The translations under genes were made by a program, and so were the position numbers. This document shows positions 11,411 through 22,400 of a DNA stretch of 64,000 nt, one piece after another. The notes beneath the pieces are model-generated. The model was not told where the DNA came from, searched no databases, and worked only from the letters and a program-made list of their open reading frames with translations. The stretch covers positions 90,490,462 to 90,554,461 of the forward strand of contig CM063508.1 in the NCBI GenBank assembly GCA_032207245.1, read 5' to 3'. Position 1 is the stretch's first letter. Every line of letters begins with the position of its first letter. This DNA is from Pardosa pseudoannulata (taxonomy: Eukaryota > Arthropoda > Arachnida > Araneae > Lycosidae).

Positions 11411-13222
11411 AAAAAAAACACCGATCACTACAAAGGAGTCAAAGCTTGAAGAGGGCGCGTGCCGTAAGTCTAAGCATTCGTTTGTTCAATCCGATTTCCT
11501 TGCTGATCAACCAAAAATGTTTTCCAAGGGTCAACTGTGTCTTGTTTAAGAGCTATGATAATTGTGTATTGTATAGCTGGCACGTGCGCAATAAAATAAA
11601 CATACATGAAATTAAAGTAGATAAAGCGATTGTTTACTACGACTCGTTTTTTTATTCTTTTTTTTTTTAATTTGCTGTGCTCAAAATAACATTTTCAATT
11701 CGTGTGACGTAACGTTAAAGAACTATTAAAGTGGTGAACATCTGGTGCAACCATCTTCTTCAAGAACGTTTTGAATGAGTAATTATCGGAGCGTGAGTCC
11801 TTCAAAAGACTCTTCTATTACAAGAGGAATCTTAATGGCCCCTTTTAGAACTCACAGTAGTTCATTTATAACTCGGTGCACTGTCCCCATTGATTTTTTT
11901 CTACCTGATTTTATTATATGAATTCTAAATTTCAAAATAGAGCATAAGAACCCTTGAGAATAGCTGAGTAGAAAAGGAATGGGGCATAATCAATTGCAAG
12001 CAAGACTAGCTGCGAACTGAGAGAAAATCGAAATAACTCCATATAAAAGCCTAAGCTCAGTTTCTTTTCTTCTTCAAAAAGACATTTTTGAAAAAATTAA
12101 AAAATTAATTGCGGCTAATAAACAACTACGCATCGAATATGTCCGGGCATAACATTTTAATGCAAATTATCGTTCCAGTGGTGAAGTGAATTAATGTAAT
12201 AACAATAGCATGGGGAAGTAGCATATATTCCAGGGCAGAAAAGCAAGTTTAGACACGACGTGAAGCTGAAAAGAATTGCTTGGAACATATCTCGGTTTTA
12301 CTGCAGTTCTGCAGAAAGTATTGAAAAGACTCACAAATAGAAAAAATTCGGTAAACATCAGCATTAGTCTGTAAGGATCTAATGCAATGCTTACCCCATC
12401 AATCACTGGAAGGTTATTAAGGCGCTGTGCCCGCGACCTCGATCGTGTGGACTTCCACAAAACCTTCCCATCCCCATTCTACCCTCTTTGAGGTGGATTT
12501 TCATGATTTTTTTAATGCCATGTGTAAATGAGACAATAATTATTTTATCCCATTCATGCTTGAGTCATTCATACCCAATATATACAAATGGAATGTCTTG
12601 CATTTAAATTATGGACTGCACAGTATAAAACAAATATGAAATGTAAACAACGTTGAATGTCCTCATTTAGTATCAGCTGTCATTTTAAGCATTCTTTATG
12701 TAAAAAGAGAGAAAAAAAACTACCAGGTATGAGATTTATTGAATATCACATGTAAAACGCAGTATTGTAAAGTGAAACTTTTTTAAAGATATATTTGTCA
12801 TGATTTCTGTCAATGTATTTGCTGAAAAGGTAAATCTTTGTGCGAAGTTCGAAAAATCATAAAATATCAAATCAAACGACAAATTTATAAATAACTGCAG
12901 ATACTCACATGTTGTCATCTGTTTTCGATGAAAAAAGAAAAGTCGTTCCACACTGGGTATTAAATGGTTAAACAATATGAAACTTTGTAGCTGCTGGATC
13001 CAACTGTGTGTAGGGCAAAGGTAAAATTTTTAAAATATAAATGTTAATGATGAATTTGGCCAGGAAGATAATTAGTACATCACATCAAAACTTCTTTGTA
13101 TACTAAGTTTAATGTTACAGAACAGTAATATGATTTAAACATAAAATCTAGCTATATCATGGTGACTTTTAAGATGTACTGATGATTAATAATTTTGTTT
13201 CAAATTTTCATGTATATCTGGG

Positions 13223-13885
13223 CAGGGCCTGATTATCACACGGGCACTTGGGGTACGTACCCTGGGCACGAAAATTTAGTCGAGTACTTGAAACCATATT
13301 AAGTGGGGAAAAATTGCAAACTTACACTACCATCGTTAAGTTTTAATAAAATATTGTAGGAGGTAATTTTGTTTGACATGAACTATATTGTCTCCTATTT
13401 ACTTTAATTTTAATGTTAATTACCTGATAATTAATTCCCTCAATAAACCTGGTGCTCTTTTTATCCTACGGGTTATTGCATATTTATACGAAAGATTATT
13501 AGCAACGTATCACTATAAACCATTAAATCATCTCTCAATTTAAATTACTTTTAATTCTATTGTTTATTTATTTTCTGCACCACACAGCTTGTGAGTGTGA
13601 CAAGTAAAAAATAAAAAATGTGGGTCACTCTAGGTCTTTAAAAGTCTTTAATTTTTAGCATGACTAAACAGAGATAATAATGATTACGTAAAATAAAAAA
13701 TTGGTGTTTTTGATTTTGAATATTACTTTAATGCTAATTTCTTAAATATGTTTGCTAATTCAGTGTTATAATTTTTATATGACTGCAATTACGATAATAA
13801 CTTGTCACTATAAATTTGCAATGGGGGTGGAGGGCACAAAAATTGGATTGTGCCCTGGGCACAAAAGTATCTTAGTCAGGCCCTG
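13223..13885 (+). mobile_element. hAT-type MITE, copy 1, with perfect 8-bp TSD
   Basis: The left end reads CAGGGCCTGATTATCACACG. The right end, read in reverse, starts CAGGGCCTGACTAAGATAC. The first ten bases (CAGGGCCTGA) match exactly. Both ends carry a palindrome-like GTGCCC/GGGCAC block a little inside. The element is flanked by an identical 8-mer, TATCTGGG, at 13215-13222 and 13886-13893, as expected for hAT insertion. The 663-bp interior is AT-rich with no transposase remnant, so this is a non-autonomous element. The exact duplication suggests a younger insertion than the copy at 8249-8607. Confidence 0.88.
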
Positions 13886-14022
13886 TATCTGGGCCATAGG
13901 CGGTTGGCTAAGTTGCCGACTGTATATGAAAGAAAATTTTAGGAACGGTTAAACCAAGTGAACTGGGGCACAAAAAAATATAAGCAACCCACAAAAATAT
14001 ATTTTGATTGCTTGAATCTAGA

Positions 14023-14192
14023 TTGGTTTGGAGCGCTACGGTCTACTGTTTTGCACATGAGGGCTAATGAGACCGGGACCTACTGCTTAAAGCCGATTCC
14101 GAACGGCTAAGAACATCCATGCCATAGTGGGATTCGAACCCACGAACTCCGGTACCGACGATCAGCGCCCTAACCAACCTACCGTTCGGCAA
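14023..14192 (-). repeat. tRNA-headed SINE (family S1) with perfect 12-bp TSD
   Basis: A complete minus-strand copy: TTGGTTTGGAGCGCTACGGT at the 3' end of the element, body blocks GAGACCGGGACCTACTGCTT and TTCCGAACGGCTAAGAACAT, and the B-box complement GGGATTCGAACCCAC. It is flanked by the exact 12-mer CTTGAATCTAGA at 14011-14022 and 14193-14204, which defines the element as 170 bp. This is the cleanest boundary evidence for the family and supports target-primed reverse transcription by a partner LINE. Confidence 0.93.
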
Positions 14193-14699
14193 CTTGAATC
14201 TAGAAAATACATGAGCATAAAAGTGAAATGCAAAATTATTTACGAATTATGTCTACTGAAAATTGTCTTAATGGGTTAGTAATATTGACCATTGAACATC
14301 AATCGAGTATTAAATTATTTTGAAAGTTATTCATGATTTTATGGAAAAGAAGCTCCGAAACAGATTGTTTACATTTATGATTAGGCTTTTTTTTCCAATT
14401 CACATTATTATACAAAGTTTTGTCTATAGTTTTAAATTTATATTTAAATTATTTCTGAAAATCGTATGGATTAGTTTCAGTTTGTATGTCGGTTGCTATG
14501 AGCTCATATTAATAAATTTAAATATTTAGTTTTATTTTTCAATAAAACAATATTCTGTAAATATATATTAGTATTCTTGTCTTAATTTAATTAAATGTCA
14601 TTAAATCTGGTTGACATAGTTCTTTCTCATTTTTTTTTTATTTTAAAGCTTTTTTTAATCTTTTAGGAATGTTTTTTAAAGTTTTTTTTTTTTTTGGGG

Positions 14700-14746
14700 G
14701 GGGAGGGAAGTTGTCTACGGCGTTAAAAACTCTAATGCTGGCCCTG
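14700..14746 (-). repeat. Solitary hAT-like end
   Basis: In reverse it reads CAGGGCCAGCATTAGAGTTT, typical of a hAT terminal repeat, and is preceded by a G-rich tract at 14695-14706. No partner end with a matching 8-bp flank was found nearby. Confidence 0.3.
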
Positions 14747-16085
14747 CATATATCCAACCATTTGGTCAGCGCACGTCGATCAAGCTGCACCTTTTCTATC
14801 TTCTTCATTTACGAATATTGAGATTTCGAACAGTAATTAATTTTTATAAAAATAAAATATAGTTTACATTACTCTGCATAGCGCATAAGAACTTTCAGAA
14901 ACGTTTCAGTAGTTCCAGAGATCCTCATACTTAGAAATTTTACTCCTTTATAATACAATTAGTATAGATTCATTAACCACAAAAGTGGCGATTTAACCTT
15001 ATTGTTTCAACAAACAAAGACGACAAGAGTTTTCGAAGTAACTCTTTCAGAAAATATATAATAAATGAAGTACGTCAAAAACAGAAGGATGTGTGAAAAG
15101 CCTTTTGTTTAAAATAAAGCAGACCGATTTTTGAAAAAACAAACGAGGAAGCAAGTCGTTTTGACAAAATAATTTTTCATGCTTTCAAGGATAGGAAAAT
15201 GCAAAAAATCACTGAGCTAGAAGATATGAGCTTTAAAGGGAAAAACTTAACATTGATCTCTAGTTATATTGAAAATCATTTAAAATTTTACTGAGCTTAA
15301 AATAATTACAATACAAAATCTCCTAGAACAAAGATTAAGATTAAAATCAATATATTTAGAAAAAAGATTCAGGCGGTCTTGAATAGTGAGGAAAGTTTGT
15401 TTTATGAAATTGGTGTTAGATTTCTATATAAAATTCATATATTAGTTACACCATATAACTACAAAATAGAAGAATCTTCTTAGAGATACAGCTTAACCAG
15501 ATTAACGAATATTGAACCAAGTACAGTTCAACAATCAAGATACATGAAATGTATTATTTCAATTCACATCGTACTCCACGCTTAAAATTATCGTTTTTTA
15601 AGATTTTTAAACAGATTCGATTACCAAATGTTCCCAAATAAATTCATTATACATACAAATCCAACAGATAGATAAAAATATCGATGCTCCTTTCTGAAAT
15701 CAATATTACTAGGTTATCGTGGTGTCTAAAACAATTTGTAATATGATCAATAAAAACAATCAGAGAACATTTCTTTCAGTTTTAAACGTTATAGTTAAAT
15801 GTTAACTATAGTGAAGTTCCGATCTTTTCAAACCAAGATATATTTTTTAAAGAATATCTAAAATGTAGGTGGGACCTAAGTAATTGTTAATCTTATGCTG
15901 CGTTTCCATTAATTTATTTTACTAGGTAATTACTGTAAAATACATAATTTCTATCACATTATATATTGTTGTAAAATGTTTACTGGTTTCATTCAATTTA
16001 AGGAAACATTCAGAATCAGCCAACAAAGAAAAAGACACGAAATTGCACCAGTAACTGACACGTAGAAAATAAAAATTATACTTAC
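14747..16085. other. AT-rich sequence, nothing recognised
   Basis: No shared repeats, RNA genes or coding signals were found. Confidence 0.45.
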
Positions 16086-16142
16086 TGAATTCCTGTGTGG
16101 GTATGAATAGCAAAACAGTTGAAATGCTTTCAGCACAGTAAC
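16086..16142 (-). other. Candidate 57-nt exon on the minus strand
   Basis: On the minus strand a pyrimidine-rich acceptor, ATCTTACTCTTTCGTAG, precedes 57 nt that are open in one frame and end at a strong donor, CA|GTAAGTATA. The segment lies inside a 99-codon open frame (15922-16221), the longest in the window outside simple repeats. The peptide matches no family I recognise. Splice-like pairs arise by chance in AT-rich DNA, so this is only a lead. Confidence 0.15.
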
Positions 16143-16730
16143 CTACGAAAGAGTAAGATATTAAAGTTTTCGAAACAGCACGGAACTTGTTCACACCTAA
16201 ACTACTGTTTGAAACACCCAAATAAAACCCTGCAGATTTTTGAGTTTTTCAAACTTTTGTAAGAGGTTCCTGTCATTAAAAAATACATGTATACATTTCA
16301 AATGGATGCAATTTTTAGAATTGTGGTGTAAATGCTGTTGGAATAGTAATATTAAAGAGATAACTATTAACGTATATCACTACTGATAGTACATAAAACA
16401 TATATGTACCCACTGAATTATAATAAACCCATACCTTTTCTCAGGAGAATATTTTCCGTTTAACGTAATTTACCATGGAACAGAATTCATGAGTTTTTAA
16501 ACTTTTTACGGAAAACTAAAAATACAATATGAATGTAATTTTAGTATTTATTGTTGGAAGTTGAAAACAACTAGATGTTTTGATGTACTAAACCTTCTGT
16601 TTATATAATGCCAGAAACCTTAAGTTCAAAGAGGCATCAAAGAAAGAGCGAAGCTTATTTTGATAGCATATTTCGGTGGTTTTCAAACTTTGTCGAATCG
16701 CCAAACTCTTAAAACTGTGAGATTTTTATA

Positions 16731-17120
16731 GGTTTGGTTTGGAGCACTACGGTCTACTGTTTTTTTTTTTTTTTTTTTTTTTTTTTCATGAGGGCTAAAA
16801 AGACCAGGATCTACTGCTTAGAGCCGATACGGAATGGCTACGAACATCCATGCCAGCAGGGGGTCCGAAATCGCCAACTCCGGTACTGAAAGCCAAACGA
16901 TGGCCGATTGGTTAGGGTGCTGGCCTTCGGTACCGGAGTTCGTGGGTTCGAACCCCACAGTGAAATGGATGTTCGTAGCCGTTAATCGGTTAATCGTTTG
17001 GAATGGGCTTTAAGCTGTAGGTCCCGGTCTCATTAGCCCTCGTGTTGCAAAAAGTAGACCGTAACACTCCAAACCAAACAGGTACTGAAGAGCAGCGCTC
17101 TACCATTAAGTCGTCGTTTA
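16731..17120 (-). repeat. tRNA-headed SINE (family S1), split by a second SINE
   Basis: The minus-strand copy begins GGTTTGGTTTGGAGCACTAC, contains a run of 27 T at 16760-16786 where other copies have a short T/GC stretch, and continues to ACTCCGGTACTGAA at 16890. It resumes at 17081 with GGTACTGAAGAGCAGCGCTC. The intervening 190 bp are another S1 copy on the opposite strand. The outer copy is thus older than the inner one. Confidence 0.85.
16891..17080 (+). repeat. Inner tRNA-headed SINE (family S1) with 9-bp TSD
   Basis: A full-length plus-strand copy, the best-preserved head in the window: ATGGCCGATTGGTTAGGGTG as A-box region and GGGTTCGAACCCCAC as B-box region. The target 9-mer GGTACTGAA is repeated exactly at 16882-16890 and 17081-17089. 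The anticodon-like loop could be read as TCG (arginine), but this is a weak call because the stem pairs poorly. It contains a small internal duplication of GTTAATCG near 16982-16997. Confidence 0.93.
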
Positions 17121-18237
17121 GGAAGCTTTTTACTGGGAACCCGATCATACCCTTACAAAAATAAATATTAAAATAATATTTAAAGTAAATATATTATAGG
17201 TACTTATGATTTTGAAAGAAATGTATTTTTTATTAAAACATTTTAAGATAAAACTAATTTTGTTAACTCGTTAACAGCACTGACTGGTGCTCTAAATATC
17301 CCTAACCTTGTATTGAGGCATGCTTACAGATTTTACACAAACTGTCGAACTCTTTCTCAGTTGATCTTGTATAAGAATGCATTTTATATTCTGCATTAAA
17401 TTTGTTTCTATATTTTATTTTTCATGTCACATACGTTGAGAAAGACATTTTCATTGGCACTGAAATGTTTGTATCTGTTAAACTTCTGGATATCTGCACG
17501 AATCCGAAAATCTAAATTTTAGAAGCAGCTATTCCTTAGATTTCGATTTTAACGTAAAAACTAAAAAAAAAAATTAATTTGATGATAAATCTAAATATCT
17601 TTATTTTTTTAGATAATAAATACTAGTCAACTAATGTGAGCATATGTTTTCAAACATTTATTTTAAGTTATAAGCACTCCCAGAGATATACCGCGGAACA
17701 CAGTATGAAGACCACTGGTATAGTTCTATGTAACACGAATCTTGTTAGGAAGTTTGATTCCAATTCGCTTTTTTGACTCTGATTTTCTTAATTTTTCTTC
17801 ATTCAATTTGATGGGATTTTTATTCTAACCAGAGAATTAGCATCTACACAATCAAGAGAAATTGTTGTTTTACTCAAAAGATACAAATATTCCCTATTTT
17901 ATGCGTACATCTGTAATGCTTACATAAGTCATTTAAAAAGTAAGTTTCCCACATGGCTAAAACATGGCACTGCAAAAGTTATAAAATACGATGGCTCAAG
18001 TCGGGTAGATTATGGGTAAAGCTATCGTAGTAAATTTCTCATATTATTGTAATCAGATGCTTATTATGATCAGAAGTTGCAGAAATATCTTTTTAAGTAA
18101 ATCTTTCCAAGTAATAATGTTTTATTTACATGCTTTTGTGAATGACTCGCAAAAAGCAGCAACAAGTGTTTTTTAATACAACCCTATAAAAAACTAAAAA
18201 ATGTTTGCTAAAGATGCTTACATTGAGTTAAATGACA

Positions 18238-18411
18238 TGGTTTGGAGTGCTACGATATATTGTATTGCTACACAAGGACTAACTAGACTAGTACCTGTTG
18301 CCTAAAGACGATTCCGAATGGCTAAAAAAATCTATGTTATCAGAGGTATTCAAACCCTCGAACTCTGGTACAGAAGAACCCGCCCTATCCATTCTGCTAT
18401 CATTCGGCTCT
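18238..18411 (-). repeat. tRNA-headed SINE (family S1), diverged
   Basis: Minus-strand copy starting TGGTTTGGAGTGCTACGATA, with GACGATTCCGAATGGCTAAA, the B-box complement TATTCAAACCCTCGAACTCT and a head complement ending CATTCGGC. Substitutions throughout indicate age. No clear target duplication was seen. Confidence 0.75.
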
Positions 18412-18938
18412 ACGCTGAGTTGGCAAGAGATTTGTAATAATCTGGAGATTTAGAAAACTATAAAACACGATATAGAAAATATATTAAAATTGGCTTTACA
18501 AAGGAGCAAAAAGAAAGTTTCAGACTATGTTTAATGAACTTATTTTGCTAAAAAACCCTGAGAAAGAATATAATGTAATGATTTTACATATTTAATAATG
18601 GTAATTAAATTCATATTTTAGGGAAATTTAAAAATATATCCTGTATTAATAAAATATGCAATTTTAATTTTGGAAATATAAGAAGGAATTATCTTCACCC
18701 GTGCTTTTCCAATTTTCAGCATCTATCAATTTATTTTCAAAAAACAAAATTTTTTTTTCGGAAAAGTAAAATTAATTACCAAAGCATATTTTTAATCCTT
18801 AATCCTAAATTCTATGTGTTAAATGGAATATCAGCACCCGTAAGAACATTGGCAAAATAATCAACCAATACATTTTTCTACATCACATCACCGTGGTTCA
18901 AAAATGACTAGTCCTCCGTGTCAAAATGTTGTTTACAG

Positions 18939-19024
18939 GGGAAAAAAAAACGGCTTGTTATGATTTAAAAAACAAAATCAAAATTCTTGAAGAAGAAACT
19001 AATCTTAGACTTCAAGTTAAATAA
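18939..19024 (+). other. Candidate terminal exon with coiled-coil-like peptide
   Basis: A good acceptor, AAATGTTGTTTACAG, precedes an open stretch that ends in TAA at 19022-19024. The in-frame peptide includes YDLKNKIKILEEETNLRLQ, whose leucine and isoleucine spacing and charged residues look like a short coiled coil rather than random AT-rich translation. No upstream exon was found. It could be the last exon of a gene, a decayed gene piece, or chance. Confidence 0.2.
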
Positions 19025-19133
19025 TTAAAAGGTCACAATATTTTTTTTTATCTTAATCCAAAAGAATTGAAATTTAAAAACCTGGATTATTCTCAATATC
19101 TGTCCACTTCATTTGAATTTTAAACACTAAGTA

Positions 19134-19344
19134 TTGAGAAAATTATATTCCACTATCAAAGATAAAACTTTTTTTAAAGGAAATCCTTTCTTCTTCTACA
19201 TCGGTTCTAATCCTATGCCTATTAATCATTCGACAATATTTGAACCAATTCCTGGAAGACTGTCGCCTCACCAAGAAAAGGCTCAAGCAAAGAAAAATCC
19301 TAAAGGGGAATCAAATACATCAGTAGATCGACAAACACCGAAAA
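19134..19344 (+). other. Candidate coding segment ending at a donor-like site
   Basis: An open frame with balanced composition, unlike its AT-rich surroundings, runs to a donor-like AAAA|GTAAGC at 19345. The peptide includes NHSTIFEPIPGRLSPHQEKA and a lysine/serine-rich tail. I recognise no family. It lies 110 bp downstream of the candidate exon at 18939-19024, in another frame. Confidence 0.18.
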
Positions 19345-19499
19345 GTAAGCAAATTCACTTTTGTCGAATTATTAATATAAAACGAGTGTTTATGGTAAAA
19401 TTTTTCATAAAAATTTACTTTTTCATCAGCATCGTAATATTAAAACGAAAATTTGAGATTTTTACATCGTAATTAACGATTGAATATTTTTTTTCACAC

Positions 19500-22400
19500 G
19501 GTAACCAGATTTTTAGGTATTCGATATACATTTTTCATCGGCCCTAAGCCACCCCTTAATTTTCTTTTAGCTTTTAAAATAAAGGGATCGTGAAAAGAAA
19601 TCCTACTTTTTGAAATCAATTTTTGGCAAAAAATTTCGAAATTTCGAGAACTGACACTAGCAAAGTTTCATTTCATTTTTAATGCAATCTTTTCCTACAA
19701 TCAAATATTTAATGAAAGGATAAAGACAATCTATCTGATCTGCTTGTATAAGGAATACTGTTCTTATATTATTTCTATAATCCTTGTGTAATGTGCGATA
19801 ATTGGTAAAACATCGGGAAAAAACTCCGATTTCACAATCTAATTTCTTGCCACATACTGAACTTCAGACAAATAGTACTTTTCCTTATACCTTCAACAAG
19901 TAATAATTGAAGTGTCAGTATCAATCTGTTGAAAGACCGTTAAAAAGTCAGTAACGTATGAGGTAAGAACATTGGGAACAGAACTTAGAGGTAAATACTC
20001 GACCGGGACTAGTGCCAAAATAGTGCGAAATTTCCAGACGCGCCTCATAAATACAAGGAAATTTTTCCCTTTCCAAGAATTCCGACTGCTACATGGATTT
20101 GATCTTAAATCTCACGTTGTGACAGGTTAATTTTAATACCTATTTTCAGCTCGCTTCTTCAAGTTTTTACTCTTCGGAATGTACATACCGTTAGGCAAAT
20201 GTTTAAAACAGATTAAATATGAACTGGCCAAAATTTGATGCTATCACTATTCACTTTTTAGCAAACTACTTAAGTCCTTTTATTTTAGTGAAAGAACGGA
20301 TTGAATGGGACGCGGCATCCTTTCAAAAATACTTTAAATTATTAGAGTAAACATTGCAATTGTTTTCTTTAATATTCCGATTTAAAGCACATTCAGGAAA
20401 ATAAACCCCGTTTGAACAGTTCAATTAAAATTTCAATTTAAACTTTTTAATTATTTTAACCCGGGATCTGGTATCCTACTAAACAGTACATCAAATTTGA
20501 TCTTGGTTCATTCAAAATATTTTATAAACAGTTCCCAGATTCTCGTGCTCTATTAAAATGACTTATTTAAAACATATTTCGGGATTTTAATAAACAGAGT
20601 TGCTACACAAATTAAAAAAAAAAAAAAAGTTTATTTTTATGTAGGAAACATGCAATTGCACACTTTTAGAAGTTTAAGAAGTTAGCAGATTGGATTCACA
20701 TTTTTTTTTTCTTGGGAAGAAATTTTATAGTTGTTTTTAGCATTATTTTAAAAAATGGTATTTATATGGTAATAAAAAAATGGCTAAAAATATCAAACGT
20801 TGAATTTTTTCAAACGATAAACAGCTTATACCCCAAATGTAGTTACTGAAATATTAGCATTTTTTAAGAGGATATTAAAAATATTTTTTAAGTACTTCTT
20901 ATAAATTTTTATTAGCATAGTTGGCAATAATTTCCGTTTTCATTTTTTTTTTATTCTTTCCCATGAGTTTTCCTCAGCATTTTAATGATTTTTCAAATTT
21001 CCTGAGTTTTTCAACGACGGCTATGCTTGTCTGAAAATACTCATTCAAGATGGATACCTCTCCGATGTAAGATTACAACGGGAAAGTCACTTTTGTTTAC
21101 TCCGATTTTCAAGAGTAATTTCAATGCTATATAATTTAAAATGTTGACTTTAAGAGCACTCCTTTAGATAATGTCTGATGCACTCTATATATAAAAAAAT
21201 AAATATATTTGCGATTTGTGAATATTTGCTATGTATATTAAAATCTAAACTGTTTGTCCAAATTAAATAACACTTGGTTTTAAGCCTTTCAGAAGAATCT
21301 GTATACTTGTTTCAGCGGGTCAAAAAGCTGTTTAGGAAAAAAACACAAACGGACCAAAAAGAGTTAAAACTTTCCTAGCTATCAAGTATTTCAGTTTTTG
21401 CTCTAAAATTGTTTTACAGATCTATTACAATACCTCAACAAAAGACTGAAGGGATTTTCAGCTATCTTAAAGTTAACTAAATTTTGTTAAAAAAAATATA
21501 TTAACACAGTAAAAAACAAAATTAACAGTTTCTTTATGTATCTTGTAAATAAAAATAAGAAATAATAGACTTAATGCCAATTCTATACTTGGTTCCACTC
21601 TAAAGATTATAGAAAATATATTTTCTATTGCCAAATATTGTTTTGAAACGGTTAATGAAAAATTAAATAGGTTATACTCAGATAAATTGCAAATAAATAA
21701 AAACAGACAAGAAAATAAGTTATTTAATATATACCAAAATTGTGACTTAAATGTCGAAGCTAAAAAAATAGTTTTCTAACGAATCTGAAATCATCAGTTA
21801 CGGATCCAGAGGGTGATTATTGTAAATAAAAGTTACAATAAATTAGCTATTAAATGGATGGACAACACTAGATATGAAAGATATCAAAAAATGAACATCA
21901 CTATTCATTTTGATAAATTCCAATTTTTCTCAACAGAAGACCACCCTGAAACAATAAAACTACACTTGCACAAGTTCATTATGATACAAAACCTTCAGAA
22001 GATCTATTATGTTGTCGTAATGCAATTAATAAGTAACTTCAATTTTCTAAATGGAAGACGAGTTACAAAAGCATAGAACAATATACATATAAAAGAAATT
22101 AAATTTTTCTCTGGGGGATAAACTGAAGTACATTTCGCTGTTTGGCTCTGCGATATGTATATTTTTGCTATTGTTGTTTGACACAACAATGAAATATTTT
22201 TATCAAAATGAAGGAGAAAGAAAATCTAAAATACATTTTATGTCTGCATAATTATGGTATTTGGAAAGATAGGAGTTTTGTACTTTTGTGACATTGTTTT
22301 TTGAGTAACTTATCTTGATAAGGATTATCTGCACAATTACAATTTCATCCTTTTTGTAAGAATGAGAAATAACTGAACCGAATTATTTGTCATTTTTAAG

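Larger units (their letters stand above)
16674..17717. mobile_element. hAT-like element carrying nested SINEs
   Basis: The left end CGGTGGTTTTCAAAC and the reverse of the right end CAGTGGTCTTCATAC match at 12 of 15 positions. Flanking 8-mers GCATATTT (16666-16673) and GTATAGTT (17718-17725) match at 6 of 8, consistent with an old 8-bp hAT duplication. The 1,044 bp include about 390 bp of SINE sequence (16731-17120), leaving roughly 650 bp of host element without transposase coding. The diverged ends mark it as old. Confidence 0.55.

Noticed and set aside
15922..16221. A 99-codon minus-strand protein gene
   Set aside because: No domain resemblance and no regulatory context; only the splice-flanked sub-segment is worth noting.
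16891..16960. Functional tRNA gene (good A and B boxes)
   Set aside because: It is the head of a 190-bp SINE with a target duplication; the anticodon stem pairs poorly and there is no closed acceptor stem.
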